Shown: positions 18,002-27,202, counted from the first letter of the stretch. The stretch is DNA of 64,000 nucleotides from Sphingomonas melonis (GCF_013409985.1 NZ_JACCBY010000002.1:248001-312000), one strand, 5' to 3'. Numbers and translations are program-made. The notes: generated by a model not told the origin, from the sequence alone.

Positions 18002-18625
18002 ATGCAGTCCCGCGACATTGCCTTCTCCCACGGCCGACCGCACAGCGTCGCCGAGGACGCCTATGCCCTGCTGATCGGGTGCATCCTGATCGTCGTCGGG
18101 CTCATTTTCCTGAAGGCCGCCGGCCTCGTCACCGGCGGCGTCGCCGGCATTGCGCTGCTGATCTCGTACAAGGTGCCGCTGCCGGCCGGCGTGCTGTTCA
18201 CGCTGATCAACATCCCCTTCTTCGCCTTCGCGCACAAGGTGATGGGCGCGCGGTTCGCGGTGAAGTCGCTGCTCGTCAACATCGGCATCGCCGCCTTTTC
18301 GTCGCTGGCGCGCGTGTCGATCCGCGTGGTCGACATCCACCCCGCCTTCGCCGCGATCGTCGGCGGCACGGTGATCGGCATGGGCATCTTGGCGCTCGCC
18401 CGCCATCAGGCCGGCGTCGGCGGCACCGGCGTCCTCACCTTGTGGCTGCAACGCACCCGCGACTGGAACGCCGGCCGGTCGCAGATCGCGATCGACGTGG
18501 TGATCCTCGCGATCTCCGCGCCCGTGATCACCGCCGCGCAGCTCGGCTGGTCGGCGCTCAGCGCCGCCGCGATGAGCCTGATCCTGATCGCGTGGCACCG
18601 CCCGGGGCGCTATATCGGGCATTGA
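18002..18625 (+). CDS. YitT family membrane protein
   Basis: A 207-aa integral membrane protein of the YitT (DUF161) family, whose transport or regulatory role is not established. After a polar N-terminus it has about five to six hydrophobic segments: AYALLIGCILIVVGLIFL, GGVAGIALLIS, LFTLINIPFFAFA, IIGG-type VGGTVIGMGILALA, and two near the C-terminus. The family's TGGVAGIALL motif follows the first TM. A GAGGT ribosome site lies just before the ATG at 18002. It is probably transcribed alone; a short GGGCCG/CGGCCC hairpin (18627-18644) follows and may separate it from the convergent asd gene. Confidence 0.88.
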   Translation: MQSRDIAFSHGRPHSVAEDAYALLIGCILIVVGLIFLKAAGLVTGGVAGIALLISYKVPLPAGVLFTLINIPFFAFAHKVMGARFAVKSLLVNIGIAAFSSLARVSIRVVDIHPAFAAIVGGTVIGMGILALARHQAGVGGTGVLTLWLQRTRDWNAGRSQIAIDVVILAISAPVITAAQLGWSALSAAAMSLILIAWHRPGRYIGH

Positions 18626-18688
18626 CGGGCCGGCCCGTCGGCCCTTAGCCGGTCGAGACGCCTCTGCGCATCGACCGGCCCAACGCGG

Positions 18689-19717
18689 TCAACCGTCCTT
18701 CTTGAGGTGCCGCCGGCCGAGCAGTTCGGCGATCTGCACCGCATTGAGCGCCGCGCCCTTGCGCAGATTGTCGCTGACGCACCACAGGTTGAGGCCGTTC
18801 TCGATCGTCGGGTCCTCGCGGACGCGGCTGACATAGGTGGCGTCGTCGCCCGCCGCCTCGATCGGCGTGATATAGCCGCCGTCCTCATGCTTATCGATCA
18901 GCATGACGCCCGGCGCCTCGCGCAGGATGCGCTTGGCGTCCTCGGCAGACAGTTCGTTCTCGAACGCGATATTGACCGATTCGGAATGGCCGACGAACAC
19001 CGGCACGCGCACGCAGGTGGCGGTGACCTTGATCTTCGAATCGAGGATCTTCTTGGTCTCGACCACCATCTTCCACTCTTCCTTGGTCGACCCGTCGTCC
19101 AGGAAGCTGTCGATGTGCGGGATGACGTTGAAGGCGATCTGCTTGGTGAACTTCTTCGCCTCGGCGGGATCGCCGACGAAGATGTTGCGGCTCTGCTCGA
19201 ACAGCTCGTCCATGCCGATCTTGCCGGCACCCGACACCGATTGATAGGTCGAGACGACGACGCGGGTGATCGTCGCGGCGTCGTGCAGCGGCTTCAACGC
19301 CACCACCATCTGCGCGGTCGAGCAATTCGGATTGGCGATGATGTTCTTTGCCTTGTAGCCGTCGATCGCCGCGGCATTCACCTCGGGCACGATCAGCGGC
19401 ACGTCGGGGTCCATGCGGTAGAGCGACGAATTGTCGATCACCGTACAGCCGGCGGCGGCGAACTTGGGCGCATAGACCTTGGTCGCCTCGCTGCCGATCG
19501 CGAACAGCGCCATGTCCCAGCCGGCGGGATCGAAATGCTCGATATTCTGCACCTTGAGCATCTTGCCGGTGTCGCCATATTCGATCTGCTCGCCCTGGCT
19601 GCGGCTCGACGCCAGCACGGCGATCTCGTCGAGCGGGAATTCGCGTTCGGCGAGGATGTTGACCATCTCGCGCCCGACATTGCCCGTCGCGCCCGCGACC
19701 ACCACCCGATAACCCAT
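18689..19717 (-). CDS. asd: Aspartate-semialdehyde dehydrogenase
   Basis: Reduces aspartyl phosphate to aspartate semialdehyde with NADPH, the branch point to lysine/diaminopimelate, threonine and methionine. The 342-aa protein shows the N-terminal Rossmann motif VVVAGATGNVGREM, the catalytic Cys132 in ANPNCSTAQM and the VSTYQSVSGAG loop, followed by the RVPVFVGHSESVNI substrate region. The ATG at 19717 is preceded by GGAGGA. The upstream MgtC gene is on the same strand 63 nt away; co-transcription is possible but functionally unexplained. Confidence 0.97.
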   Translation of the reverse strand: MGYRVVVAGATGNVGREMVNILAEREFPLDEIAVLASSRSQGEQIEYGDTGKMLKVQNIEHFDPAGWDMALFAIGSEATKVYAPKFAAAGCTVIDNSSLYRMDPDVPLIVPEVNAAAIDGYKAKNIIANPNCSTAQMVVALKPLHDAATITRVVVSTYQSVSGAGKIGMDELFEQSRNIFVGDPAEAKKFTKQIAFNVIPHIDSFLDDGSTKEEWKMVVETKKILDSKIKVTATCVRVPVFVGHSESVNIAFENELSAEDAKRILREAPGVMLIDKHEDGGYITPIEAAGDDATYVSRVREDPTIENGLNLWCVSDNLRKGAALNAVQIAELLGRRHLKKDG

Positions 19718-19780
19718 GAAATCCTCCGCTGCGTTGCAGCGCCGCCTAATACGGTTGCGTGGCCACGTCCATCGGCTTTG

Positions 19781-20497
19781 CTAATCGTGCGTGCTGAGCT
19801 GCCAGGTGGCGTGTGCGATCCCGTGCACCCGGGCGAGGTGATCGACCAGCGCGTCGAGTTCGGTGTCGGGCACGTTGGTACTGACCAGCGTCGCCGACAC
19901 TTCGACCCGATCGTCGCCGCGCGGCTCGGTCGTCAGCTCGCCGACCGGCAGCTGCGCCGATTCGAGATGCGCGACGAGCATGTCGCCCATCGGCCCCGCC
20001 CGCGCCGGATCGACGGTGATCGTCACCGTATAGGTGGCCTCGACCGAATGGCCGGCGAGCGGGATGCGGTTGATCGCGTCGACCAGCGGCCGCAGCAGCG
20101 TGTTGGCGGCGAGCACGACGACGGTGAGCAGCACCGCCTCGGCGACCATGTCCGATCCCGCGATCGCACCGACCGCCGCCGAGCACCACAGGGTCGCCGC
20201 GGTGTTGAGCCCGCGGACGTTCATCCCCTCCTTCATGATCACGCCGGCGCCGAGGAAACCGATGCCCGAGACGACATAGGCGATGATGCGGATCGACTCG
20301 ACGTCGCCGCCGAGCCGCTGGCCGAGATCGACGAACGCCGCCGCGCCGATCGCGACGAGCGCATTGGTGCGCAGCCCCGCGGTCCGCTGCCGATACTGCC
20401 GCTCCGCGCCGATCACCGTGCCGAGCACGAAGGCGGTGACATAGCTGACCAACGTGTCGAGGAACGGCCAGAGATGGAACAGGGTCAGGAAACGCAT
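19781..20497 (-). CDS. MgtC/SapB family membrane protein
   Basis: A 238-aa protein of the MgtC/SapB family. In pathogens MgtC is linked to magnesium limitation and inhibition of ATP synthase; most environmental homologues are uncharacterised. Residues about 10-125 contain four TM segments with the family motifs GTVIGAERQYRQRTAGLRTNALVAIGAA, GIGFLGAGVIMKEG and VRGLNTAATLWCSAAVGAIAG. The C-terminal 90 residues form a soluble domain (ATYTVTITVDPARAG...), as in the ACT-like MgtC tail. No clear ribosome site precedes the ATG at 20497. Confidence 0.9.
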   Translation of the reverse strand: MRFLTLFHLWPFLDTLVSYVTAFVLGTVIGAERQYRQRTAGLRTNALVAIGAAAFVDLGQRLGGDVESIRIIAYVVSGIGFLGAGVIMKEGMNVRGLNTAATLWCSAAVGAIAGSDMVAEAVLLTVVVLAANTLLRPLVDAINRIPLAGHSVEATYTVTITVDPARAGPMGDMLVAHLESAQLPVGELTTEPRGDDRVEVSATLVSTNVPDTELDALVDHLARVHGIAHATWQLSTHD

Positions 20498-20590
20498 CGG
20501 CGGCGTGTAGCGGGGCGAGACGACGAAATCATGTCAGCCCTGGCTTGCTCGTGTCCGCTGAGAGCCTCGGACCCTCTCCCGCGCACCCCG

Positions 20591-20683
20591 CCACCCGGAC
20601 GTGTTCCGGGGTCTACCGTTCCACGAGAGCAACGTCAGGCGCTCCTGCGGACCGGTGGATGCAGGAACCCGTCCGGCATGACG
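20591..20683. repeat. REPIN-like inverted repeat element, copy 3 (degenerate)
   Basis: In the 251-bp gap between the MgtC and S9 peptidase genes the sequence CCACCCGGACGTGTTCCGGG resembles the arm core of the other copies. A diverged inverted partner (GTGGATGCAGGAACCCGTCC...) lies about 40 bp further on. Several arm positions differ, so this is read as a decayed copy. No gene is seen in the gap. Confidence 0.65.
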
Positions 20684-20748
20684 TTGCGGATGACGTGAGG
20701 TCGCGCGGTCAGCACCGAGCGATCCTCATGCCCTCGGGTTGATCGCCC

Positions 20749-23010
20749 CTACTTCTTGTTCTTCACGTTCCGGTCGAGGAACTCGAGGATCGTTCCCCAG
20801 AGGTGCTGGCTCACCCCCGGTCCTGCGACGCGGTGGGTATAGCCGGGGTAGAACATCATCTCGAACGGCGTCGCGGTCGCCTGCATCCGCGCCGCGACCT
20901 TGGTCGAATTGTCGAGGAAGACGTTGTCGTCGGCCATGCCGTGGATCAGCAGCAGCGGATCGCGGATCTTCGATGCCTCCTCAACCGCCGCCGATCCGGC
21001 ATAGCTCTGCGGGTCCTTGGCGGGATCGCCGAGATAGCGTTCGGTATAATGCGTGTCGTAGAGCTGCCAGTCGGTCACCGGCGCACCCGACACCGCCGCG
21101 GCATAGACGCCAGGGGTCTTCTCGAGCATCTTCAGCGACATGTAGCCGCCATACGACCAGCCATAGGTGGCGATCCTGCCGCCATCGACGAACGGCAGCG
21201 TTTTGAGATAATTGGCCCCGGCGAGCTGATCCTCGACCTCGACCGTGCCCATCGCGTGATAGATCTGGTCCTCGAACGCCTTGCCGCGATTGTACGAGCC
21301 GCGATTGTCGATCTTGAAATAGACCCAGCCCTGGCTGACCAGATATTGCGGCAGCGCCCCCTGCCAGCCGCGCGTCACCTGCTGGCCGGTGCCGGGGCCG
21401 CCATAATGTTCGAAGAACACGGGATACTTCTTCCCGGCGACGAGCGGCGGGGTGATCATTTCCCAATAGAGCGTCGTGCCGTCGGCAGCCTTGATCGTTC
21501 CAAACTTGGTCGGCTGATGCTGCGCGAGGAACGGGAAATAGGGATGGCCCGCGACCAGCGCGTTCTCGTTGATCCACGCGATCCGCTTGCCGCTGGTGTC
21601 GGCCATATAGACCTGCGTCGGCTGCGCGGCATTGGACCGCGACACGATGAAGCGGCTCGCCGCCTTGTCCATCGTCGCGCTGTTGGTCCAGCCGCGCTCG
21701 GTCAGCCGCTCGAGGACGTTCGGTTTGGCGATGTCCACCGCATAGAGATGCTGTTCGAGCACGTCGTCCTTGAGCCCGGTGAAATACAGCCGCCCCTTCT
21801 GCTCGTCGACGCCGACCAGCCCGGTGACCACCCACGGCCCCTTGGTGAGCTGCGCCCACTTGCCACCCGGCGTCCAGCGATAGAGGTGGCCGTAGCCGTC
21901 GCGCTCGGAGCGCCAGATCAGGCTGCCGTCCTTCATCGGCTGGTAATCGTCGGACAGGTTGAGCCAGCTCTTCGCACCGGCCTTTTCGGTGAACAGCACG
22001 CTCGCCTTACCCGTCTCGGGATCGACGCGCAGCATGTCGAGCGTCTTCTGGTCGCGGCTCTGCCGCTGCACCAGCAGGGTCTTGCCGTCCGGCGTCCAGT
22101 CGACCCGTGCCAGATAGATGTCGGGATCGCTGCCAAGATCGACCTTGACCTGCCCCGCGCCGTCGGGCCGCATCACATACAGTTCGACCAGCACGTTGGG
22201 CGTACCCGCCGCAGGATAGCGCTGCTCATAGGTCTTGGTCCCCGCCGCGCCGATCGACGCGCGGGTGAAGACATGGACCGGCGCCTCGTCGAATTTCTCC
22301 ACCGCGATGAAGCGTTCGTCGGGCGACCACCAATAGCCAGTGGTGCGGTGCATTTCCTCCTGCGCGACGAACTCCGCCTCGCCGAAGTGGATCGTGCCGC
22401 CGCCGCCCTGCGTCACCGCGCGCGCGGCGCCACCGGCAAGCGGCTGCGCGAACACATTTTGGTCGCGCACGAAGCTGACATAGCCGCCCTTCGGCGACAC
22501 GACGGGGTTGAGCTCGCCGCCCGGCGTCTGGGTCAGTCGTCGCACCTGGCCGTCGAGCGTCGCCAGATACAGGTCGCCGTCCAGCGGCACGAGGATCGTC
22601 TTGCCGTCGGGCGAGAAGTCATAGGCGACGATGCCCTTCGCACCGCTGATCCGCGCGCGCTCGCGCTGCATCTTCTCCGCCTCGCTCAGCTCGGCACCGC
22701 TGCCGACCGTCTTGCTGTCCACGAGCATCCGCTCGGCGCCGGTGCGCGTGTCGCGCGCCCACAGGTCGGTGCGCTCCTTCTCGTCGGCACGCGGGCGCAG
22801 GAAGGTGAGCAGGGTCCCGTCCGGCGACAGCCGCACGCCGCGCGGCTGCGACCCCGACAGATCGGGGCTGCCGAACACCCGCGCCAGCGTCAGCGTGCCG
22901 CTCTGCGCGGCCGGCGCCGCCCGAGTCGCGCCGTTCTGCGCGTTCGCCTCAGCGGTCATTGCCATGCTCCCCACCGACGCGAGCGCCAAGGCCACGATCC
23001 ATCCCCGCAT
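20749..23010 (-). CDS. S9 family peptidase, dipeptidyl-peptidase IV-like
   Basis: Prolyl-oligopeptidase-family serine peptidase (753 aa), probably exported and removing X-Pro dipeptides from peptides. From the ATG at 23010, directly after GGAGAAGGTGG, the protein starts with a signal peptide (MRGWIVALALASVGSMAMTAEANA). A DPPIV-type beta-propeller spans about residues 60-500 (LSPDGTLLTFLRP, YDFSPDGKTILVP, GYWWSPDERFIAVEKFDEAPV). The catalytic hydrolase domain has Ser619 in YGWSYGGYMS, Asp in HGMADDNVFLDNS and His in GYTHRVAGPG. The Glu pair of the DPPIV substrate site is plausible in AEFVAQEEMHRTTGYWWSPDE. A longer in-frame start lacks support. Confidence 0.93.
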   Translation of the reverse strand: MRGWIVALALASVGSMAMTAEANAQNGATRAAPAAQSGTLTLARVFGSPDLSGSQPRGVRLSPDGTLLTFLRPRADEKERTDLWARDTRTGAERMLVDSKTVGSGAELSEAEKMQRERARISGAKGIVAYDFSPDGKTILVPLDGDLYLATLDGQVRRLTQTPGGELNPVVSPKGGYVSFVRDQNVFAQPLAGGAARAVTQGGGGTIHFGEAEFVAQEEMHRTTGYWWSPDERFIAVEKFDEAPVHVFTRASIGAAGTKTYEQRYPAAGTPNVLVELYVMRPDGAGQVKVDLGSDPDIYLARVDWTPDGKTLLVQRQSRDQKTLDMLRVDPETGKASVLFTEKAGAKSWLNLSDDYQPMKDGSLIWRSERDGYGHLYRWTPGGKWAQLTKGPWVVTGLVGVDEQKGRLYFTGLKDDVLEQHLYAVDIAKPNVLERLTERGWTNSATMDKAASRFIVSRSNAAQPTQVYMADTSGKRIAWINENALVAGHPYFPFLAQHQPTKFGTIKAADGTTLYWEMITPPLVAGKKYPVFFEHYGGPGTGQQVTRGWQGALPQYLVSQGWVYFKIDNRGSYNRGKAFEDQIYHAMGTVEVEDQLAGANYLKTLPFVDGGRIATYGWSYGGYMSLKMLEKTPGVYAAAVSGAPVTDWQLYDTHYTERYLGDPAKDPQSYAGSAAVEEASKIRDPLLLIHGMADDNVFLDNSTKVAARMQATATPFEMMFYPGYTHRVAGPGVSQHLWGTILEFLDRNVKNKK

Positions 23011-23159
23011 CCACCTTCTCCAAAAACAACGAGTTGGCGTTCTTACGGCACGGCCCGCCCGCGTAAAGATGGATTGAGACAGGGTTACCGCCATATAAAC
23101 CCTGTCTTTACGTGCTTCGGTATAGTTAGTGAGTAGACAAGGGACCAAGTCGGACCGGC

Positions 23160-23849
23160 TTGGCGGCACGGCAGGAACAACGGGACAGCATCTTGGACAC
23201 GGCACAGAAGGGTTGGCAATCGAGCGCTTGGGACCTGGTGACCCAGCTCGGCGAAGCCGACGGCAGCGTCGCGCATCCGCATCTGTCGTTGCTCATCTCG
23301 CCCGCGGCGGCGTCGCGCGACCTGTCGGACGCGGTGCATGCCCTCTGTTCGGTCCATGGTGATCCCCCCGGCCTCGCGGTCGCGGCGCGGACCTATTGCG
23401 TCCAGCCCGACGCCTGCGACTGGCTGACCGCGGTGGCGGACGCCTTCGTCGGCGAGCGCAGCTATATCGCGCAGCTTGCCGCCGCCGCCGGCCCCACCCC
23501 CTCGACCCCCGGCCAGGCCGAAACCGAGGCGGCGCTGATCGCCAGCCGTCATGCGCTCGAAACGCTCGCCCGTTCCGAACGGCGCGGCTGCGCCACCGGC
23601 GCGGTCGCCGCACTCGTGCAGGACTGGACGACGATCCGCTTGCTGCTCGACCATGCTGCCGAGCGCTTCGGGGTCGAGCCGGTGCCCGCGGGCTTTCCCT
23701 CGCTCGCCGAGACCGCATCGAGCGTCACCATGCTCGGCAGCACGCCCGCGACAGAACGCGCGGTCAGCTTCGGCGCGCAGCAGCTGTTCGCGCAGCACCG
23801 CGCCTTGTGGGACCTCCTCGAAGCCCGCGCCAGCGCCCGCAACGGCTGA
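23160..23849 (+). CDS. Hypothetical protein (up to 229 aa) upstream of moxR
   Basis: No function recognised. The frame is soluble and Ala-rich, with a Cys/Trp-containing middle (RTYCVQPDACDWLTAVADAFVGERSYIAQL) and a C-terminal helical half (TTIRLLLDHAAERFG, SFGAQQLFAQHRALWDLLEARA). The first possible start is a TTG at 23160; a second TTG at 23193 is about equally likely, and neither has a strong ribosome site. It lies 81 bp ahead of moxR in the same direction, and similar placement in sphingomonads suggests a conserved gene, but that is recollection rather than anything shown here. Confidence 0.7.
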   Translation: MAARQEQRDSILDTAQKGWQSSAWDLVTQLGEADGSVAHPHLSLLISPAAASRDLSDAVHALCSVHGDPPGLAVAARTYCVQPDACDWLTAVADAFVGERSYIAQLAAAAGPTPSTPGQAETEAALIASRHALETLARSERRGCATGAVAALVQDWTTIRLLLDHAAERFGVEPVPAGFPSLAETASSVTMLGSTPATERAVSFGAQQLFAQHRALWDLLEARASARNG

Positions 23850-23930
23850 TCGGGCGCGCGCGCCAGCCGTCGCTTGCGCCGCGCGGCGCGATGCGCCAAC
23901 CACACCGACAGTCCAACGTCGGGAACGGTC

Positions 23931-24776
23931 ATGAAGCGCTTCGAAGGCACGCAAAGCTATGTCGCGACCGACGACCTCAAGGTCGCGGTCAATGCCGCGG
24001 TCACGTTACGCCGCCCGTTGCTGGTCAAGGGCGAGCCCGGCACCGGCAAGACCGTGCTCGCCTATGAGATCGCCAAGGCGACCGGCGCGGAGCTGATCGA
24101 ATGGAACGTCAAGTCGACGACCAAGGCGCAGCAGGGGCTCTACGAATATGACACGGTCGCCCGGTTGCGCGACGGCCAGCTCGGCGATCCCCGCGTCCAC
24201 GACATCGCCAATTACATCCGCCGCGGCAAATTGTGGGAGGCGTTCACCCGGCCCACCCCGCCGGTGCTGCTGATCGACGAGATCGACAAGGCCGACATCG
24301 AATTCCCCAACGACCTGTTGCAGGAACTCGATCGCATGGAATTCCACGTCTACGAGACGAAGGAGACGGTGCGCGCGGTCGAACGGCCGATCGTCGTCAT
24401 CACCAGCAACAACGAAAAGGAGCTGCCCGACGCCTTCCTGCGCCGCTGCTTCTTCCACTATATCCGGTTCCCCGATCGCGAGACGATGCAGGCGATCGTC
24501 GACGTGCACTTCCCCGGCATCCAGAAGATGCTGGTCAGCCGCGCGATGGACATCTTCTACGAGGTGCGCGATGTCCCCGGCCTCAAGAAGAAGCCGAGCA
24601 CCAGCGAGTTGCTCGACTGGCTCAAGCTGCTGCTCCACGAGGACATGCCGCTCGAGGTGCTGCAGAACCGCGATCCGACCAAGGCGATCCCGCCGCTCCA
24701 CGGCGCGCTGCTCAAGAACGAGCAGGACATCATGCTGTTCGAGCGCCTCGCCTTCATGGCCAAGCGCCAGCGCTGA
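23931..24776 (+). CDS. MoxR family AAA+ ATPase
   Basis: AAA+ ATPase of the MoxR class (281 aa), chaperone-like enzymes that usually act with a VWA-domain partner encoded nearby. Walker A is GEPGTGKT at residues 34-41, Walker B is PVLLIDEIDKAD, sensor 1 is IVVITSNNEKELPDAFLRRCFF with the arginine finger region, and sensor 2 lies in the C-terminal helical part. I chose the ATG at 23931 since conserved sequence begins there. The VWA gene at 25592 is the likely partner, with a CHAP-domain gene between them. Substrate is unknown. Confidence 0.92.
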   Translation: MKRFEGTQSYVATDDLKVAVNAAVTLRRPLLVKGEPGTGKTVLAYEIAKATGAELIEWNVKSTTKAQQGLYEYDTVARLRDGQLGDPRVHDIANYIRRGKLWEAFTRPTPPVLLIDEIDKADIEFPNDLLQELDRMEFHVYETKETVRAVERPIVVITSNNEKELPDAFLRRCFFHYIRFPDRETMQAIVDVHFPGIQKMLVSRAMDIFYEVRDVPGLKKKPSTSELLDWLKLLLHEDMPLEVLQNRDPTKAIPPLHGALLKNEQDIMLFERLAFMAKRQR

Positions 24777-24943
24777 TCCAGGGCCGCGGGCCCTTGCTGC
24801 CCGGATCGCACGGCCGGCCCGAGGGGCGACGACCGCAGCGGTCGGGATGAAGAGACAGTCTGGAATGCCCACCGGGCGGACCACGGCGCCGCCTCATTAC
24901 GCTGCCGCAACGACCGGCAACATTTTGCCGGCTTTGTGACACG

Positions 24944-24951
24944 TTAACCAT
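24944..24951 (+). promoter_or_regulatory. TTAACCAT motif upstream of the CHAP gene, possible CtrA half-site
   Basis: TTAACCAT inside ACGTTAACCATT resembles the half-site form of the alphaproteobacterial CtrA box. It is 46 nt before the CHAP start, inside a 220-bp gap that otherwise shows only a short GC hairpin after moxR. An 8-bp match is weak evidence by itself. Confidence 0.3.
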
Positions 24952-24996
24952 TTCTGCCAATCGACCAGTCATCCACATTGTCCTAATCCGACGATA

Positions 24997-25560
24997 ATGC
25001 GGGGCTTTCTTCTCAGATGCGGCCTGCTGGTCGCTGCCGCTCAGGCGGCAATGCTTGCCGCTCCGGTCGGTGCGTCCGCCGGGCTGCTCGACTATGTCGG
25101 GCAGTGCGTACCGTTCGCACGCGCCGCTTCGGGTATCGAGATTTACGGCGACGCCTGGACCTGGTGGAACCAGGCCGAGGGCCGCTACGAGCGCGGCCAC
25201 CGCCCGCGCGAGGGGTCGGTGATCGTCTTCGCCAAGACCGCCCGGCTGCCGCTCGGCCATGTCGCGGTGGTCAGCCGCGTCGTCGAGCGCCGCGTCCTGA
25301 TGCTCACCCATGCCAATTGGTCGCGCCAGAACGGCAAACGCGGCCACGCCGAGCAGGACGTCACGCTCTACGACGTCTCGCCCGACAACGACTGGAGCGA
25401 GGTCAAGGTCTGGTATCGCGACGCCGAGGGGCTCGGCGGCGGCATCTATCCGGTCAAGGGCTTCATCTACGGCGGCCACCCGTCCCCGCAACTGACCAGT
25501 CGCAACCCCGATTATGTCGGCGCGCTGATCGACGCCTACGTTCCCGGCGCGGGCCGGTAG
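24997..25560 (+). CDS. Secreted CHAP-domain protein, probable peptidoglycan amidase/endopeptidase
   Basis: NlpC/P60-superfamily cysteine peptidase (CHAP type), a class that cuts peptidoglycan peptides or amide bonds. The 187-aa precursor has a signal peptide (MRGFLLRCGLLVAAAQAAML...GASA). The catalytic Cys37 follows in YVGQCVPFAR, His88 in LPLGHVAVV and a polar third residue (Asn107) in THANWSRQN. It would act in the periplasm. No ribosome site is seen before the ATG at 24997. It lies between the MoxR ATPase and the VWA gene, 31 bp before the latter, suggesting a functional link. CHAP placement is confident; the bond cut is inferred. Confidence 0.88.
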   Translation: MRGFLLRCGLLVAAAQAAMLAAPVGASAGLLDYVGQCVPFARAASGIEIYGDAWTWWNQAEGRYERGHRPREGSVIVFAKTARLPLGHVAVVSRVVERRVLMLTHANWSRQNGKRGHAEQDVTLYDVSPDNDWSEVKVWYRDAEGLGGGIYPVKGFIYGGHPSPQLTSRNPDYVGALIDAYVPGAGR

Positions 25561-25591
25561 ACAGGCGCGGCGGCACCCCTAAGATGCCGCC

Positions 25592-26770
25592 ATGTTCCTC
25601 ACCTTCCTCGACGAGGTGCGCGCCGCCGGCATCCCGGCCAGCCTCAAGGAGCATCTCGTGCTGCTCGAGGCGCTCGACGCCGAGGTGATCGACCACACGC
25701 CGGAGGCCTTCTACTATCTCGCCCGCGCCACCTATGTGAAGGACGAAGGGCTGCTCGACCGGTTCGATCAGGTCTTCGCCAAGGTCTTCCGCGGCATCGC
25801 CACCAGCTACGGCACCGAGGCGACCGATCTGCCCGAGGACTGGCTGAATGCGGTCGCCGAAAAATACCTCACGCCCGAGGAGATGGCGCGCATCGAGTCG
25901 CTTGGCTCGTGGGACGAGATCATGGCGACGCTCCGGCAACGGCTCGCCGAGCAGGAGGGACGCCACCAGGGTGGCAGCAAATGGATCGGCACCGGCGGCA
26001 CCAGCCCGTTCGGCAACGGCGGCTACAATCCCGAAGGCGTCCGCATCGGCGGCGAGAGCCGCCACAGCCGCGCGATCAAGGTCTGGGACCAGCGCGCGTT
26101 CCGCAACCTCGATTCGACCCGCGAACTCGGCACCCGCAACATCAAGGTCGCGCTGCGCCGGCTGCGCCGCTTCGCCCGCGAGGGCGCGGCGGACGAACTC
26201 GACATCGACGGCACGATCGACGGCACCGCGCGGCAGGGCTGGCTCGACGTGCGGATGCGGCCCGAGCGGCGCAATGCGGTCAAATTGCTGCTGTTCCTCG
26301 ACGTCGGTGGCTCGATGGACCCGTGGGTGACGCTCTGCGAGGAGCTGTTCAGCGCGGCGACGGCGGAGTTCAAGAACCTCGAATTCTTCTACTTCCACAA
26401 TTGCCCCTATGAGGGCGTGTGGAAGGACAACCGCCGCCGCTTTGCCGAACGGACGCCGATGTGGGACGTGCTCCACACATTCGGCCATGACTACAAGCTG
26501 GTGTTCGTCGGCGACGCGGCGATGAGCCCCTATGAGATCAGCCATCCCGGCGGCTCGGTCGAGCATAACAACGAGGAGGCCGGCGCGGTGTGGATGCAGC
26601 GGCTGACCAACACCTATCCCGCGGCGGTGTGGCTCAATCCGCTGCCCGAACCGCAATGGGCGTACAGCCAGTCGATCCGCATGATCCGTGAGCTGATGAA
26701 CGACCGCATGTACCCGCTGACGCTCACCGGCCTGGACGATGCGATGCGCGAACTCACCCGCAAGCGGTAG
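25592..26770 (+). CDS. VWA domain (CoxE-like) protein, probable MoxR partner
   Basis: A 392-aa protein with an N-terminal helical region (LTFLDEVRAAGIPASLKEHLVLLEALD), a Gly-rich linker (QGGSKWIGTGGTSPFGNGGYNP) around 127-146 and a C-terminal von Willebrand A domain. The MIDAS motif is DVGGSMD at residues 237-243 (DxGxS). Downstream are the usual helix and strand elements (FFYFHNCPYEGVW, LVFVGDAAMSPYEI). This is the CoxE-like arrangement found beside MoxR ATPases, in which the VWA protein recruits the client for remodelling. It is cytosolic, as no signal peptide is present. The client here is unknown; the neighbouring CHAP enzyme is one candidate. Confidence 0.9.
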   Translation: MFLTFLDEVRAAGIPASLKEHLVLLEALDAEVIDHTPEAFYYLARATYVKDEGLLDRFDQVFAKVFRGIATSYGTEATDLPEDWLNAVAEKYLTPEEMARIESLGSWDEIMATLRQRLAEQEGRHQGGSKWIGTGGTSPFGNGGYNPEGVRIGGESRHSRAIKVWDQRAFRNLDSTRELGTRNIKVALRRLRRFAREGAADELDIDGTIDGTARQGWLDVRMRPERRNAVKLLLFLDVGGSMDPWVTLCEELFSAATAEFKNLEFFYFHNCPYEGVWKDNRRRFAERTPMWDVLHTFGHDYKLVFVGDAAMSPYEISHPGGSVEHNNEEAGAVWMQRLTNTYPAAVWLNPLPEPQWAYSQSIRMIRELMNDRMYPLTLTGLDDAMRELTRKR

Positions 26771-26821
26771 CGCCGGCTTCGGTCGCCATGTTACACTATC
26801 TCCGACTCAGGGAGACTGATC

Positions 26822-27052
26822 ATGCGTCGTTTAGCCTTGCTCCTCGCACTGCTTCCCACCCTCGCCGCAGCACAGCCGACGAAGCCGAAGCCGCCGCTCG
26901 CCACATGCGAACGGCCGAGTGCCCGTCAGGTGTCGGGCGCGGCCAAGCCCGGCCTCCACAAGCTCGGCGATTTGCCGACGGCCAAGCCGATCTACACGGT
27001 GGTGCGCGAAGTCGACGGCTGCCCGACGCCGGTCAGCGTCCGCGCGCGCTGA
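26822..27052 (+). CDS. Small secreted hypothetical protein (76 aa)
   Basis: The start ATG follows CAGGGAG and opens a clear signal peptide (MRRLALLLALLPTLAAAQP). The mature part is about 57 residues, basic and Pro-rich, with two Cys (LATCERPSARQ and VDGCPTPVSVRAR) that could pair in the periplasm. No family recognised. The 447-bp gap after it contains a hairpin, a terminator-like structure for anmK and REPIN copy 4, and no further gene. Confidence 0.78.
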   Translation: MRRLALLLALLPTLAAAQPTKPKPPLATCERPSARQVSGAAKPGLHKLGDLPTAKPIYTVVREVDGCPTPVSVRAR

Positions 27053-27135
27053 AGTCCGGGGCGCTGCGCGCTGTCCTACGCCCCCGGACATGCGTATGTT
27101 CTGGGCCGGATCGACAGCCAAGCTTCGGAGAAAAC

Positions 27136-27154
27136 GCCCTCCGCAAAAGAGGGC
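27136..27154 (-). terminator. Terminator-like hairpin downstream of anmK
   Basis: On the minus strand GCCCTC/GAGGGC form a 6-bp stem with a TTTTGCG loop followed by GTTTTC. It lies about 350 nt past the anmK stop, beyond the REPIN element. A second GC-rich hairpin (GTCCGGGGCG / CGCCCCCGGAC, 27055-27090) closes the small secreted gene on the other strand. Confidence 0.45.
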
Positions 27155-27202
27155 TATCGCGCATGGAGGTTCGTTTGGGTGCGCCGCCTTCCCAACCCAC
27201 CC

